Of a DNA stretch of 43,350 bases, positions 1 through 7,516 are shown in pieces; the first letter of the stretch is position 1, and each line of letters opens with the position of its first letter. Below the pieces are notes generated by a model, which was not told the origin of the DNA, did no database searches, and saw only the letters and a list, made by a program, of their open reading frames with translations. The stretch is from positions 1 to 43,350 of the forward strand of contig JAFTGE010000021.1 of assembly GCA_017458085.1 (NCBI GenBank), read 5' to 3'. The position numbers and the translations under genes are program-made. Source of the stretch: Oscillospiraceae bacterium. Lineage in GTDB: Bacteria; Bacillota; Clostridia; Oscillospirales; Oscillospiraceae.

Positions 1-3000
1 AGCGGAACGTAAATTTCAGATCCTGCCCGGCGGGAAGCAGATATTCGGGGTGCGTTCTGGCGCCCCAGGTGTCGTCTCCGCCTATGCCCATCTGCTGCAT
101 GGCCACGCGCACAACGCTGTAGTGCACCGGGGGCAGCTCATAGGCGTGCGCCGCGTTTTCCAGCTCATGGGGCGTGTAGGGAAGCACATTGACGTTCATC
201 GCATCGCCCGAAAAGAGCAGGCCGCGCCCTCTGCGGTCCACCACCCTGGCCCAGCGAACATCGCACTTGTTGCCGGATTCCTGCGGCACCAGGTAGCGCG
301 CCAGATTCTCGGCCACCGGCTTTTCATAAACGCCCAGCTTCCCGCCGCGCCTGCGGTCGGCATAGGTCTCCTCGGGGCCGAGGCCGTACCAGATGACCCG
401 GTCATAATCGGCGCTGAGCTTGAAGAGCATGCCGAATTCGGGCATGTCGGGAAGACCCTCGACCGCGGCATAGGAGAGCGTCGTCTCCACAGTGCCGTCG
501 CCGAAGACCTCATAGGAGACCCGGCAGCTGCTCTTTGGCTCCGTGGGCAGGTAGTAACGATAGGAGACCGTGACGCTGTGCGCCTTTTCCGCTACCTCCG
601 GCGACGGCGGCAACTGGCCTGGGCCGAAGGGCGTGACGTACATGCTGGCGATCTTCCACTGGGCATAGCGCTGGGGCATCAGGTTGGCCCGGTCATTGTC
701 CACCGGCGCGCGCCAGAAGTTCGGCGCCGGGATCTGGCTGATCAGCTCCACGCCGTCGTAGACATAGGAGGTCAGACCCGGACGGTTCGAGGAGAACTGG
801 GCGGAAAACGTTCTGCCCCGGACGCCGAGGTTATACTTTCCGTGAATCACGGTCAGCGGCTCCGTGCAGGCGTGAGGCTCCGGACGCCGACGGAAGACCG
901 TCTGACCAAAGGCCACCTCGTGCCCAGCCTTTGCCCAGAGGCAGTCGGCCTTGAGAGAAAAGGAAACCGTCACGGCAAATTCCGGCAGGCTGCGGCCCAG
1001 GGAGCGGGCCGCCCGCTCCTGCGTCTCCATTTCCGCCAGCAGGCTCTCCGGCAGGTCAAACGCCGCCTCCGACAGCGGCGGAACAGAGACGGCAAGCGTC
1101 TCGCGTTTGCATTCCACGCCGTCCTTGAGCAGGATGGCGTCGGCGCGGTAGACATCGGTGTTGACAAACAGATTCTTGTTCTTAACGGTAAACGCGGTCC
1201 CGGAGAACGCAACGGAGATGTTCTGATAGTTGAACTTGACCTCCTGCATCTTCGGTGAGGGCGTGCGGTCCCCGCCGTAAACGATGCCGTTGCCGCTGAA
1301 ATTGTAGTCGGTGGGGCGCTCGCCGTGGTCGCCGCCGTACGCCTGGAACCACTGCCCGTAGCGGTCCTTTTTATAGAGGGACTGATCCACGTAATCCCAG
1401 ATGAAGCCACCCTGATAGCGGGGCTCGCGGTCGCTCAGATCCGTGTACTTATGCATGGCGCCGCAGGAATTGCCCATGGCGTGTGTATACTCGCAGCAGA
1501 GGAAGGGCTTATCCGGGTGCGCGGCGAGAAAGGCTTCGATCTCGGACACAGGTGTGTACATCTGGCTCTCCATGTCGCTGGTATCCGGGTAGCTCCGGTC
1601 GGCGTGGATTCCCTCGTAATGCACCAGACGGTGCCCGTCCAGCCGGCGGAAGAGCCGGCTCATCTCCCAGATGACCTTCCCGCCGAAGCTCTCGTTGCCG
1701 CAGGACCAGATCAGCACGCAGGGGTGATTCTTGTCCCGCTGATAAATGGAGTTGACCCGGTCCAGCAGCAGCGGCTGGAACTGCTCGTGATCCTTCGGCA
1801 CCACATAATCCGGGCCGGCCTGCCCACGCAGCAGCGCATCCCAGGAGCCATGCGTCTCCATGTTGTTCTCGTCGATCACATAGAGGCCGTAACGGTCACA
1901 CAGCGCGTAAAGCGCCGACTGGTTCGGGTAATGGGAGGTGCGGACAGCGTTGATGTTGTTGCGCTTCATGGTCACGATATCCTGCACAAGCTCCTCACGA
2001 TTGGGAACGCGCCCGGAGATCGAGCTGAAGTCATGCCGGTTGACACCCTTGAAGACGATCCGCTTTCCGTTGAGCAGCATGAGCCCGTCTTTCAGCTCAA
2101 TGCGGCGGAAGCCGACATCCTGCTCCATGACCTCCGTCGTCTCCCCGGCGGGATCGAGCACCTCAACAAGCAGACGGTAGAGGTGGGGCGTCTCGGCGCT
2201 CCACAGGTCGGGGGACTGCACGGAAAACACGGCCTGCGCGTCCGCCGCGTCTTCCTTCCATGCGACGGCCTTCGACGCGATCGGCTGCCCGTCCTTGGTC
2301 AGCGTCAGCCGGAGCGTGCCCGCGCCCGCTGTTTTTGCCATGATGCGCAGCGTGCCGACGGAAAAATCCGCGTCCAGCGTGGGAAGGACAGACAGATCCG
2401 TCACGGCGGTCTTCGGCTGCATATACAGGTACACGCTGCGGAAGATCCCCGAGAAGCGGTAAAAATCCTGATCCTCGAACCAGCTGCCGGGCGTCCACTT
2501 GAACACGCGAACCGCCAGCTTGTTCCGCCCCGGCCGAAGCACGTCGGTCAGGTCAAAGTCGGCGGGGTCAAAGCTGTCCTCGCTATAGCCGATATAAACG
2601 CCGTTGAGCCACAGGGCAAAGCCGCTCTCCACCCCTTCAAACGAGATGTTGACAGTCTCGCCCCGAAAGGCGGCGGGGAGCTCAAACTCCGTCACGTAAT
2701 CCGCCACGGGGTTAAAGTAGGCCGGAACCTGGCCCGGCGCCAATTCCTCGGCCGCATCCCAGGGGTACTGGATGTTGACATAGGCCGGCGTATCATGACC
2801 CTCCAGCTGAATGTGGGCGGGCACGCGGATGGTGTCCCAGCCGTCTGTGTCATAGGAGAGCGCCCAGAAGCCCTCGGGCGCGGTCTGGATACTTTTCGCG
2901 TAATGGAACTTCCACACCCCGTCCAGATACAGACGGAGGCTTGACGCGCCCGCGGCCAGCTCCTCGACGGAGCGGTAGGGGACATGGTCGGAGTGGGCGG

Positions 3001-3064
3001 GAAGCCGGTTGTCCGCGAACACCGCAGGGTCTTTTACGAGTTTTTCATAGCTGAATTCCTTCAT
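1..3064 (-). CDS. lacZ: Beta-galactosidase, GH2 family (3' end cut by window edge)
   Basis: Hydrolyses terminal beta-galactosides such as lactose, in the cytoplasm. The minus frame is open from the ATG at 3064 to base 1, about 1021 codons, against about 1024 for E. coli LacZ. The last readable residues (GGDDTWGARTHPEYLLPAG...) align with the extreme LacZ C-terminus, so only a few residues and the stop lie outside. Order: N-terminal jelly-roll sugar-binding domain, Ig-like domain, TIM barrel, then small-chain domain. The acid/base Glu is near residue 458 (IWSCGNES) and the nucleophile near 525 (FLCCEYTHAMGNS). GGAG lies just upstream of the ATG (ggagaacgtattATG). No signal peptide is seen. It is a stand-alone gene here with its own promoter. 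The family call is firm; the natural substrate is not shown. Confidence 0.95.
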   Translation of the reverse strand, partial: MKEFSYEKLVKDPAVFADNRLPAHSDHVPYRSVEELAAGASSLRLYLDGVWKFHYAKSIQTAPEGFWALSYDTDGWDTIRVPAHIQLEGHDTPAYVNIQYPWDAAEELAPGQVPAYFNPVADYVTEFELPAAFRGETVNISFEGVESGFALWLNGVYIGYSEDSFDPADFDLTDVLRPGRNKLAVRVFKWTPGSWFEDQDFYRFSGIFRSVYLYMQPKTAVTDLSVLPTLDADFSVGTLRIMAKTAGAGTLRLTLTKDGQPIASKAVAWKEDAADAQAVFSVQSPDLWSAETPHLYRLLVEVLDPAGETTEVMEQDVGFRRIELKDGLMLLNGKRIVFKGVNRHDFSSISGRVPNREELVQDIVTMKRNNINAVRTSHYPNQSALYALCDRYGLYVIDENNMETHGSWDALLRGQAGPDYVVPKDHEQFQPLLLDRVNSIYQRDKNHPCVLIWSCGNESFGGKVIWEMSRLFRRLDGHRLVHYEGIHADRSYPDTSDMESQMYTPVSEIEAFLAAHPDKPFLCCEYTHAMGNSCGAMHKYTDLSDREPRYQGGFIWDYVDQSLYKKDRYGQWFQAYGGDHGERPTDYNFSGNGIVYGGDRTPSPKMQEVKFNYQNISVAFSGTAFTVKNKNLFVNTDVYRADAILLKDGVECKRETLAVSVPPLSEAAFDLPESLLAEMETQERAARSLGRSLPEFAVTVSFSLKADCLWAKAGHEVAFGQTVFRRRPEPHACTEPLTVIHGKYNLGVRGRTFSAQFSSNRPGLTSYVYDGVELISQIPAPNFWRAPVDNDRANLMPQRYAQWKIASMYVTPFGPGQLPPSPEVAEKAHSVTVSYRYYLPTEPKSSCRVSYEVFGDGTVETTLSYAAVEGLPDMPEFGMLFKLSADYDRVIWYGLGPEETYADRRRGGKLGVYEKPVAENLARYLVPQESGNKCDVRWARVVDRRGRGLLFSGDAMNVNVLPYTPHELENAAHAYELPPVHYSVVRVAMQQMGIGGDDTWGARTHPEYLLPAGQDLKFTFR

Positions 3065-3132
3065 AATACGTTCTCCAAACATGAAAGCGGCGCTCCCCCA
3101 CCGAAGCAGGAGAGCGCCAGCGTGCGGCCGGA

Positions 3133-3204
3133 TTACCTGGCCGCGCCGGTGATGCCCTCTGCAAACTGCTTTCGCAGAATGTCAGGCTGAGCGAGGGATT
3201 TCCC
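3133..3204 (-). pseudogene. Possible C-terminal remnant of a carbohydrate ABC permease in the lacZ leader
   Basis: Between the lacZ promoter and its ATG a minus-strand frame reads ...QPDILRKQFAEGITGAAR then a TAA stop. The ending resembles the common C-terminus of MalG-type sugar permeases (aromatic-x-x-G-I/L-T-x-G-A). It has no start codon, RBS or upstream body. It would fit a deletion that removed a sugar ABC transporter formerly upstream of lacZ. The resemblance is short and recalled rather than searched, so confidence is low. Confidence 0.3.
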
Positions 3205-3228
3205 TTGCCGCAGCGTTTGACTGCATGC

Positions 3229-3257
3229 ATTATAAATCAGCAGACGATCCCGCGCAA
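3229..3257 (-). promoter_or_regulatory. Probable sigma-A promoter of lacZ
   Basis: On the minus strand TTGCGC (3257-3252) and a perfect TATAAT (3234-3229) are separated by 17 nt. The predicted leader to the lacZ ATG is about 160 nt and includes an inverted repeat GCGGCC/GGCCGC (3124-3144). Confidence 0.55.
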
Positions 3258-3344
3258 GTATTTCGTCTTGTCGTGTTCCGGCGTTCGGGTCATGGCGCCG
3301 GGTGCTCTGTCAGGCGGCCTGCCGGGAATATCGTTCTGCCAGTC

Positions 3345-3965
3345 TTATACCCCATGCGCAGAAGACGCGACAGATAGATAATTCCCAATGATGCGCCGCA
3401 GGACCGACTCAATATCCATTTCTCCGTTGTTCAGCGCCCATTCAAATACGCAGCCCTTTACAATCGTGCAGATATCCATGCTTACGGTATGGACATCTAC
3501 CGCTTTGTTCAGAATGCCTTGCCGCTGCGCGTCGGTCAACTCCTGCTCACAGCGGGCCATAACCGTCCCCTCGGCAAAGCAGCCGTCGGCCTGACCCATA
3601 TAGGCGGAGAGCGCCGTGTTGCCGGTGGTGTAAAAGCTCTTCATAAACTCCTCACCCAGATCAAGATAACGGTCGATCAGGTGCATATATAGCTCACATA
3701 CACGCCCGGCAATATCGGTAATCGGCGTTTCCAACACGAAGCGGTCAAAGGACGCCTCCCGTACAAAGTGCATCAGCAGACTGTCCTTGTTCTGAAAGTA
3801 GTGATAGAAGGTGCCGATGGACAGCCCCGCTTCCTCGCAGACACTCCGCACGGTGATGCTGTCCGCGCCATATCTCTTGACCAAATCCACCGTCGTATCA
3901 ATCAGCTTTTGCTTTGCGTCGATCGGTTCCGCCGCTTTGGGCGGACGACCGCATTTCTTCGTCAT
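3345..3965 (-). CDS. TetR/AcrR family transcriptional repressor
   Basis: 206 aa. The N-terminal TetR helix-turn-helix spans roughly residues 17-64, with the typical core SVCEEAGLSIGTFYHYFQNKDSLL, after a basic leader MTKKCGRPPK. The C-terminal two thirds are the variable ligand-binding/dimerisation part. The start follows GTGAGGTGATCGGAC (good RBS). It is divergent from the DsbA-like/MBL pair at 4080-5412 with only 114 bp between. Overlapping promoters and paired operator-like boxes there indicate that it represses both itself and the pair. The inducer cannot be read from sequence; the neighbours suggest a thiol- or electrophile-type signal. Confidence 0.9.
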   Translation of the reverse strand: MTKKCGRPPKAAEPIDAKQKLIDTTVDLVKRYGADSITVRSVCEEAGLSIGTFYHYFQNKDSLLMHFVREASFDRFVLETPITDIAGRVCELYMHLIDRYLDLGEEFMKSFYTTGNTALSAYMGQADGCFAEGTVMARCEQELTDAQRQGILNKAVDVHTVSMDICTIVKGCVFEWALNNGEMDIESVLRRIIGNYLSVASSAHGV

Positions 3966-3987
3966 GTCCGATCACCTCACGAGAAAA

Positions 3988-4001
3988 TGAAACGCGTTCT
4001 A
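3988..4001. promoter_or_regulatory. Operator-like box 1 (TetR candidate site)
   Basis: TGAAACGCGTTCTA differs at two positions from the ideal palindrome TAGAACGCGTTCTA. It lies directly upstream of the -35 of the 4080 promoter and in the leader of the tetR gene. Confidence 0.5.
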
Positions 4002-4009
4002 AAAAACTG

Positions 4010-4038
4010 TTGACATCATAGCACACCGCGCATATAAT
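4010..4038 (+). promoter_or_regulatory. Consensus sigma-A promoter for the DsbA-like/MBL operon
   Basis: TTGACA at 4010-4015 and TATAAT at 4033-4038 with a 17-nt spacer: a perfect match to the consensus. Such strength normally needs a repressor, consistent with the adjacent tetR gene and the boxes on each side. Confidence 0.85.
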
Positions 4039-4043
4039 TGCAA
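4015..4043 (-). promoter_or_regulatory. Probable promoter of the tetR gene
   Basis: On the minus strand TTGCAA (4043-4038), 17 nt, then TATGAT (4020-4015). It overlaps the divergent promoter almost completely, so the two polymerases would compete and a single repressor could block both. Confidence 0.6.
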
Positions 4044-4057
4044 TAGAACGTGTTTTA
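4044..4057. promoter_or_regulatory. Operator-like box 2 (TetR candidate site)
   Basis: TAGAACGTGTTTTA, two mismatches from the palindrome TAGAACGCGTTCTA. It sits just after the -10 of the 4080 promoter, over the expected transcription start. It is an inverted partner of box 1. Confidence 0.5.
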
Positions 4058-4079
4058 TTTTTGAAAGGGAGCTTCTATT

Positions 4080-4781
4080 ATGAAAATCATCTACTGGTCT
4101 GACTATGCCTGCCCTTACTGCTATATCGGTGAGGCGCGCCTGAAAAAGGCGCTGGCCGCCATCCCTGAATTGAAGGATACAGAAATCGAGATGAAGAGCT
4201 TCCAGCTCGATCCCAGCGCCGGACAGCACGCGGCAAGCGACACGCAGACCCGCTTTGCGCAGAAATACGGCATCAGCTACGAGGCCGCCGGACGGCAGAT
4301 TGAGACCATCTCCAAGATGGGCCGGGCCGAGGGCATTGATTTTAAGTACGCCACCACGCTCTTTACCAACACCATGGACGCCCACCGGCTGACCAAGCTG
4401 GCGCAGAGCAAGGGCGACGCCGCCCTGACGGAGCGGGTGATCGAGGCGCTGTTTGACGCCTATTTTACACAGAACAGGGAACTGGCCGACCATGCATTGC
4501 TGCAACAGCTGGGGGAGAACTGCGGCCTGGATGCGGAGGAGGTACGCGAGGTGCTGGCCTCCGACAAATATCACGACGACGTGATCATGGACGAACGCGA
4601 AGCGGCCTATCACGGCGTCCACGCGGTGCCCTTTTTTGTCATCAACGGTAAGTACAGCATCTCCGGCGCGCCGGACACGGAGGGGCTTCGGCAGGCGCTT
4701 ATAAGGCTGATGGATAAAGAGCGCGATGAACAGATGGCCTCCGGCATGAGCTGCGGGCCAGAGGGCTGTAAGCTCCGGTAA
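4080..4781 (+). CDS. DsbA/FrnE-like thiol oxidoreductase
   Basis: 233 aa. A thioredoxin-fold protein of the DsbA-like family that includes FrnE and 2-hydroxychromene-2-carboxylate isomerase. The active-site pair is C11-P-Y-C14 right after the first beta strand (YWSDYACPYCYIG), and a cis-Pro region is visible at HAVPFFVINGKY. There is no signal peptide, so it acts in the cytoplasm. The extreme C-terminus adds a second cysteine pair (SCGPEGC), which could resolve disulfides or bind metal. RBS AAAGGGAG precedes the ATG. It is first gene of a two-gene unit with the MBL hydrolase 4 bp downstream and is probably repressed by the divergent TetR. The physiological substrate is unknown. Confidence 0.88.
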   Translation: MKIIYWSDYACPYCYIGEARLKKALAAIPELKDTEIEMKSFQLDPSAGQHAASDTQTRFAQKYGISYEAAGRQIETISKMGRAEGIDFKYATTLFTNTMDAHRLTKLAQSKGDAALTERVIEALFDAYFTQNRELADHALLQQLGENCGLDAEEVREVLASDKYHDDVIMDEREAAYHGVHAVPFFVINGKYSISGAPDTEGLRQALIRLMDKERDEQMASGMSCGPEGCKLR

Positions 4782-4785
4782 GGCC

Positions 4786-5412
4786 ATGGTCAAATGTGTG
4801 CCCGTCAAGGGCTATTTTGCGGAAAACTGCTTCTTCTATATCGACGATGAGACGAAGCATGGTTTTCTGATCGACCCCGGCGCGGAAGGCCCGCGGCTGC
4901 TGTCCCTCATCTGCCGCGAGGCTTGGGTGATTGAGCAGATTCTGCTGACCCACGGACATTTCGATCATACCGGCGCGGTCAACGAACTGCGGACAGCGCT
5001 GGGGGTTCCCGTCTGTGCCCACGAGGATTCTGACCGCTATCTGCTGGATCCCCGGATGAACCTCTCCGCCTTTTGTGTGGGCAACTGGACGGTGCGGAAT
5101 GTGGAGTACCTGCGCGACGGAGATACTGTTTCTTTGTCTGCCAAGCCTGCGTTTTCACTGAGGGTCATCCACACGCCGGGCCACACCACGGATTCCGTGG
5201 TCTATTACAATGAAAAAGACCGCGTCGCCTTTGTGGGCGATACGATCTTCAAGGGCAGTATCGGCAACTACCAGTACCCCGGCGGCAACCGGCAGGCAAT
5301 CATGAAAAGCATCACCGAGAAGATCCTGACCTTGCCGGAGGATACTGTGCTCTATTCCGGCCATTCCGAAGTGACAAGCGTAGGCATGGAAAAAAGAAGA
5401 TACTTTTACTAA
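4786..5412 (+). CDS. MBL-fold metallo-hydrolase (glyoxalase II-like)
   Basis: 208 aa, the size of the small YcbL/glyoxalase II-like group. It carries the metal motif H56-G-H58-F-D60-H61 (LLTHGHFDHTG), then HTPGHTTDSV, the bridging Asp in FVGDTIF, and a final His in SGHSEVTSV, giving a complete two-metal site. Cytoplasmic. The start ATG lies 4 bp after the oxidoreductase stop, so translation is coupled. The pairing with a thiol oxidoreductase and TetR suggests detoxification of a thioester or reactive carbonyl adduct; this is inference. Confidence 0.88.
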   Translation: MVKCVPVKGYFAENCFFYIDDETKHGFLIDPGAEGPRLLSLICREAWVIEQILLTHGHFDHTGAVNELRTALGVPVCAHEDSDRYLLDPRMNLSAFCVGNWTVRNVEYLRDGDTVSLSAKPAFSLRVIHTPGHTTDSVVYYNEKDRVAFVGDTIFKGSIGNYQYPGGNRQAIMKSITEKILTLPEDTVLYSGHSEVTSVGMEKRRYFY

Positions 5413-5452
5413 ACAGCGTAGATACACATTCCGCCTGGCGGTCTGCGCTGTT
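5412..5452. terminator. Hairpin after the MBL gene
   Basis: 11-bp arms (AACAGCGTAGA with TCTGCGCTGTT, one G-U pair) enclose a small CCGCC/GGCGG stem. It begins at the last base of the stop codon. There is no U-tract, so it may stabilise mRNA or terminate weakly. Confidence 0.45.
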
Positions 5453-5516
5453 CGGCTAAGAGAGAGCGAAAACATCACAAATACGGCAGGAAGTATATCC
5501 GTTTGACGCAAAAATG

Positions 5517-5525
5517 TGATATAAT
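5517..5525 (+). promoter_or_regulatory. Extended -10 promoter for the nitroreductase gene
   Basis: TGATATAAT (TGn + TATAAT) about 45 bp before the ATG. No good -35 is found at 17 nt, as is usual for extended -10 promoters. Confidence 0.5.
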
Positions 5526-5569
5526 AAAAAAACAGCTACCAAATTCTCAAGCCGATCGGAGGAGCAAGC

Positions 5570-6061
5570 ATGAAAGAAATCTTTGAGCGCGTGAGCATTC
5601 GGAAATTTGAGGACAGGCCAGTAGAGCGGGAGAAGATCGAGGCCCTGCTGCGCGCGGCGATGGCGGCGCCGTCCGCGGGAAATCAGCAGCCCTGGGAGTT
5701 CTATGTCGTCACCGATAAGCCTACGCTGGAAAGACTGAGCAAGGTCAGCCCGTATGCGGGCTGCACAAAGAACGCGCCGGTCGCCATCGTGTCCGCCTAC
5801 CGGGAGCAGCTCTGGGCGCCGGAGTACGCCCAGATCGATATGAGCATCGCGATGGAAAACCTGTGGCTGGCCTGCGCAGAGCAGGGACTTGGCGGTGTGT
5901 GGCTCGGTATCGCGCCGCTTGAGGAACGCATGAGGGCCGTGGAGGAGGTCGTCGGAATCCCCGAGGGACAGCGCGCTTTTGCGGTTTTTCCGCTGGGCTT
6001 CCCGGCAGAGTCCCGCAGGCAGCAGGACCGCTATGACGAGGCGCGGGTCCATTATCTTTGA
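5570..6061 (+). CDS. Nitroreductase family FMN protein
   Basis: 163 aa, at the short end of the family. Motifs: the N-terminal FMN-phosphate region RVSIRKFEDRPV, APSAGNQQPWEFYVV, and the late flavin/dimer segment MENLWLACAEQGLGGVWLG. It would reduce nitroaromatics, quinones or similar compounds with NAD(P)H in the cytoplasm as a dimer. RBS GGAGGAGCAAGC precedes the ATG. It appears monocistronic, followed by the palindrome at 6078-6105. The true substrate is unknown. Confidence 0.9.
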   Translation: MKEIFERVSIRKFEDRPVEREKIEALLRAAMAAPSAGNQQPWEFYVVTDKPTLERLSKVSPYAGCTKNAPVAIVSAYREQLWAPEYAQIDMSIAMENLWLACAEQGLGGVWLGIAPLEERMRAVEEVVGIPEGQRAFAVFPLGFPAESRRQQDRYDEARVHYL

Positions 6062-6065
6062 GCGC

Positions 6066-6113
6066 TTGCAATTTTCCTTCCGAGGGGGTATAATCCCCCT
6101 CGGAAAACTGCAA
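6066..6113 (+). promoter_or_regulatory. Promoter whose -10 lies in the loop of a perfect palindrome
   Basis: TTGCAA (6066-6071), 17 nt, TATAAT (6089-6094). The TATAAT is exactly the loop between 11-bp arms TTCCGAGGGGG (6078-6088) and CCCCCTCGGAA (6095-6105), and TTGCA/TGCAA form an outer pair (6066-6070, 6109-6113). It may be an operator centred on the promoter of the DUF2798 gene, a terminator for the nitroreductase gene, or both. Confidence 0.55.
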
Positions 6114-6198
6114 CCGGGAAACCAGAAATAAGTCTTCGTGGCGTAGTCTGTTTCGACAGGCTGCGCTTTTTGATACTTTTTTCTGGAGGATACCTTTT

Positions 6199-6711
6199 AT
6201 GCCAAAAACCAAAACACAGGGAATCATCTTCGGCCTCATCATGTCCTACGCCATGGCCATCGGGATGGAGGTCTACAACATCGCTATCAAGATGGGCTTC
6301 AATCTCAACATGGGCGGCTTTTCGTCTATGACAAACGCCGTCTTCCCTGCGGCACTGATCGAAGCCGGCTACATGGGACTGTTCGTCTTCCTTTTCTCCA
6401 ATCTCTATGGCAACCGCGTCGGCGCGGCCTTTTCCGCAAAGGTGAGCGATCCCGCAAAAGACAACCCGTATTTCTGCCAGCTGATCCGGCAGGCAGGCAC
6501 CATCGCCGTGATGTGTCCCACCATGAGCATGGTGGCGTCCATCCTGTTTAATGTGATCCTGGCCGGGCAGCCGGTTACGCAGCTTCCCGCTATCTGGGTG
6601 GGGACGGTCATCAAGAATTTTCCCATGGCCTTTTTCTGGAACATGTTTGCTGCCGCGCCCTTAACGCGCTGGCTGTTTGGGAAGCTGTTCCCGGTCAAAA
6701 CGCACGTCTGA
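6199..6711 (+). CDS. DUF2798 family integral membrane protein
   Basis: 170 aa, very hydrophobic, with about four membrane segments (residues about 8-29, 48-70, 92-117, 124-152). The N-terminal block KTQGIIFGLIMSYAMAIGME and the C-terminal block with IWVGTVIKNFPMAFFWNMF look like two copies of the DUF2798 unit. The function of this family is not established. RBS CTGGAGGATACC precedes the ATG. The gene is alone, between the palindromic promoter at 6066-6113 and the strong terminator at 6735-6777. Confidence 0.8.
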   Translation: MPKTKTQGIIFGLIMSYAMAIGMEVYNIAIKMGFNLNMGGFSSMTNAVFPAALIEAGYMGLFVFLFSNLYGNRVGAAFSAKVSDPAKDNPYFCQLIRQAGTIAVMCPTMSMVASILFNVILAGQPVTQLPAIWVGTVIKNFPMAFFWNMFAAAPLTRWLFGKLFPVKTHV

Positions 6712-6734
6712 TACCAGTCCCCATAAAACGCTAT

Positions 6735-6777
6735 AAAACGGACCGCCACAGCTTTTTGCTGCGGCGGTCCGTTTTTT
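6735..6777 (+). terminator. Intrinsic terminator after the DUF2798 gene
   Basis: AAAACGGACCGCC and CAGC pair with GCTG and GGCGGTCCGTTTT around a short T-rich loop, ending in six Ts. Confidence 0.92.
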
Positions 6778-7299
6778 GCGCGGCGTCAGAATAGCAGGAG
6801 ACTTCATTGCCTTGCGCAAAGCTTATCTGCCCGATCCAAGAGCGGGATCTGAGGGACGGTGCGGCTTCGGATGAAGTGATCCGAGTATCTGCCCGCAGAT
6901 ACCGACTCTGTGAATTGGTTAAAATAACCTATTCTAATGCATGTTGATCACAGTTTTTTGTGTTGTGCGTTCCGGCAAATCGTGATATACTAAATTGCTA
7001 AAAAATAAGTATATTCCGTGAATTTGCAGTTTTTTTGACAATTTTCGCCTGCTTGACAGTGTAGATTAAAGGGTGTTTGAGGCGGCCGCGGATACATGCA
7101 TAAAGATTAAAAGGGCGTTTACAGTACGCCGGGCGGACGCTTCATTTGCGCTCACCGCTTGGATGAATTTCCTCAGTTCATTAACATACTTGAGGGGGAT
7201 GTGTCGGCCGCGGGAGATAAGCTTATACCGGGGCAGACCGAGAAGAACGTATTATCACAATAAAGAATAGAACAGCGAACAATAACTTTTCTCAACTAA
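6778..7299. other. Non-coding stretch with promoter-like and repeat elements
   Basis: No convincing gene is seen; a GTG-started frame at 7073-7270 lacks a properly spaced RBS and family resemblance. Visible elements: an 8-bp inverted repeat GTATCTGC-cc-GCAGATAC (6885-6902), two TTGACA hexamers 18 bp apart (7035-7040, 7053-7058), a direct repeat AGATTAAAGGGTGTTT / AGATTAAAAGGGCGTTT (7063-7078, 7104-7120), and GGCCGCGG twice (7084, 7205). It reads like the leader of the decayed exopolysaccharide locus that follows. Confidence 0.5.
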
Positions 7300-7461
7300 A
7301 GTGGGGGAAAACCCAGCCTCCTCTATGAATGGCCTGTGGTCATTGAAGAGGAGGATGCTCAAGTGCCGTTAGAGATGTTGACCGGTATGGCAGAGCGACT
7401 TGATTTGACGGACCCTGATCAAATTGCTTTGCCATTGCTTTTTGAAAAGGGACGAGAATAA
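7300..7461 (+). pseudogene. Orphan gene fragment, unrecognised
   Basis: After an in-frame stop at 7297-7299 a frame stays open for 53 codons to TAA at 7459-7461. It has protein-like composition: YEWPVVIEEEDAQVPLEML, then MAERLDLTDPDQIALPLLF. There is no clear RBS or start codon near its beginning. It probably is the C-terminal remainder of a gene whose 5' part was deleted. I do not recognise the family. Confidence 0.35.
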
Positions 7462-7516
7462 CGCCTAAAGGACGGCGGTAAAAAGACGTGGGTTATGGAT
7501 GCAGGAGTTGAATGTC

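Noticed and set aside
50-2944. Two long plus-strand frames (50-1258 and 1325-2944)
   Set aside because: They lie antisense to lacZ, which has full family motifs. GC-rich codon use opens the opposite strand. They have no RBS and no family resemblance.
7073-7270. GTG-started 65-codon frame
   Set aside because: The AAAGG is too close to the GTG, composition is Arg-rich, no family match, and it overlaps the repeat-rich leader.
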